In this document: positions 30,426 to 30,923 of the stretch, one piece after another
Layout of the letters: every line of letters begins with the position of its first letter
Numbering within the stretch: position 1 is the first letter of the stretch
Assembly: GCF_035938995.1 (NCBI RefSeq)
Contig: NZ_DASZGI010000319.1
Span: 1-30,923, forward strand
Origin: DASZGI01 sp035938995
Lineage (GTDB): Bacteria > Actinomycetota > Actinomycetes > Streptomycetales > Catenulisporaceae
Reading direction: 5' to 3'
Length of the DNA: 30,923 bases
Notes under the pieces: model-generated
Databases searched by the model: none
What the model saw: only the letters and a program-made list of their open reading frames with translations
What the model was told of the DNA's origin: nothing
Translations under genes and position numbers: made by a program

Positions 30426-30923
30426 TCAGGCTCCGCTCGTTGCCGCGATGCTCGCCTCGGCCGCCGCCTGCATCCCCGCGCACACCGCCGCAAGGTCCTC
30501 ATCGTTGGTGATGTAGGGCGGCATGCAGTAGACCAGGTTCACGAACGGCCTCAGCCACACGCCGTGCGCGACGGCCGCGGCGGTGGCTGCGCGCACGTCC
30601 ACCGGTCGGTCGAGCTGAAGTACGCCGATCGCCCCGAGCACGCGCACGTCCGCCACGCCCGGCACCGTGCGGGCCGGGTCGAGGCCCTTGCGCAGTCCGG
30701 ACTCGATGCGGCGCACGTCCTCTTGCCAGGGCACGCCCCCGCGCGCTGCCGGGTCCAGAAGCAGCTCAAGCGACGCGTTCGCCACCGCCGCGGCCAGCGG
30801 ATTGCCCATGAACGTCGGCCCGTGCGCGAGCACCGGAACCTCGCCCCGGCTGATGCCGTCGGCGACCCGCGGCGTGCACAGCGCCGCCGCCATGGTCATA
30901 TAACCGCCGGTCAGCGCCTTGCC
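30426..30923 (-). CDS. bioA: Adenosylmethionine-8-amino-7-oxononanoate aminotransferase, C-terminal part (cut by window edge)
   Basis: The last 165 codons of a class III PLP aminotransferase. The sequence enters at GKALTGGYMT, which holds the PLP lysine and is diagnostic of BioA (7,8-diaminononanoate synthase in biotin synthesis). HGPTFMGNPLAAAVANASLELL continues the large-domain pattern. The C-terminal part, WLRPFVNLVYCMPPYITNDEDL, also fits BioA. The gene is intact to its stop at 30426; its start and any bioF, bioD or bioB neighbours lie beyond the window. Confidence 0.92.
   Translation of the reverse strand, partial: GKALTGGYMTMAAALCTPRVADGISRGEVPVLAHGPTFMGNPLAAAVANASLELLLDPAARGGVPWQEDVRRIESGLRKGLDPARTVPGVADVRVLGAIGVLQLDRPVDVRAATAAAVAHGVWLRPFVNLVYCMPPYITNDEDLAAVCAGMQAAAEASIAATSGA

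Overview
This is high-GC (about 70%) DNA with frequent GTG and TTG starts, many leaderless-type promoters and gene families typical of mycelial actinobacteria: the fdxA-dapC pair, a Mycobacterium-type DapE, a DHA2 exporter with a MarR regulator, a ROK glucokinase, an alkaline-phosphatase-like polytopic protein and alanine-rich secreted proteins. A member of the Actinomycetia near Catenulispora, Actinospica or Streptomyces fits best; this is judged from gene content only. I see no tRNA, rRNA, CRISPR array, insertion sequence or prophage.

Layout. 1-118: the first codons of a minus-strand gene, probably a DNA-binding protein, behind two operator palindromes. 119-589: no gene I can support. 590-2891: msrA (minus), a small membrane protein, and a trans-sulfuration enzyme closed by a strong terminator. 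2915-4651: a membrane-anchored pseudokinase. 4655-11690: a polysaccharide locus. A short-chain epimerase/dehydratase (minus) faces a four-gene plus-strand operon with overlapping or nearly touching genes: processive GT2 synthase, GH26-like lipoprotein, GT-C membrane mannosyltransferase-like protein and methyltransferase. 11717-12796: a GDPD-like lipoprotein with altered metal ligands. 13247-15509: a FIST protein and a ROK sugar kinase, with a LacI-type palindrome between them. 15432-17951: a large phosphatase-like membrane protein. 18089-20229: marR plus exporter under a paired operator. 20384-21820: threonine ammonia-lyase. 21786-22094: a small unknown protein. 22250-23739: ferredoxin plus DapC. 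23757-23884: tandem 17-bp repeats and a terminator. 23907-25527: two related secreted proteins. 25778-26872: a membrane-anchored transglycosylase-like protein. 26973-28897: dapD-dapE. 29204-30373: an Ag85/esterase-D-like hydrolase. 30426-30923: the C-terminal part of bioA, cut by the window end.

How the genes work together. Two threads dominate. The first is the cell envelope: the polysaccharide operon, the secreted proteins, the transglycosylase-like protein, the esterase and the phosphatase-like protein. The second is amino-acid metabolism, with dapC, dapD and dapE close together for lysine and diaminopimelate. The best candidates for something undescribed are the GT2-GH26-GT-C operon, the Escherichia coli-type DapD paired with an actinobacterial DapE, and the two repeat-bearing secreted proteins that share an 11-bp-period TAAC repeat upstream. 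All functional statements rest on motif recognition from memory, not on database searches.
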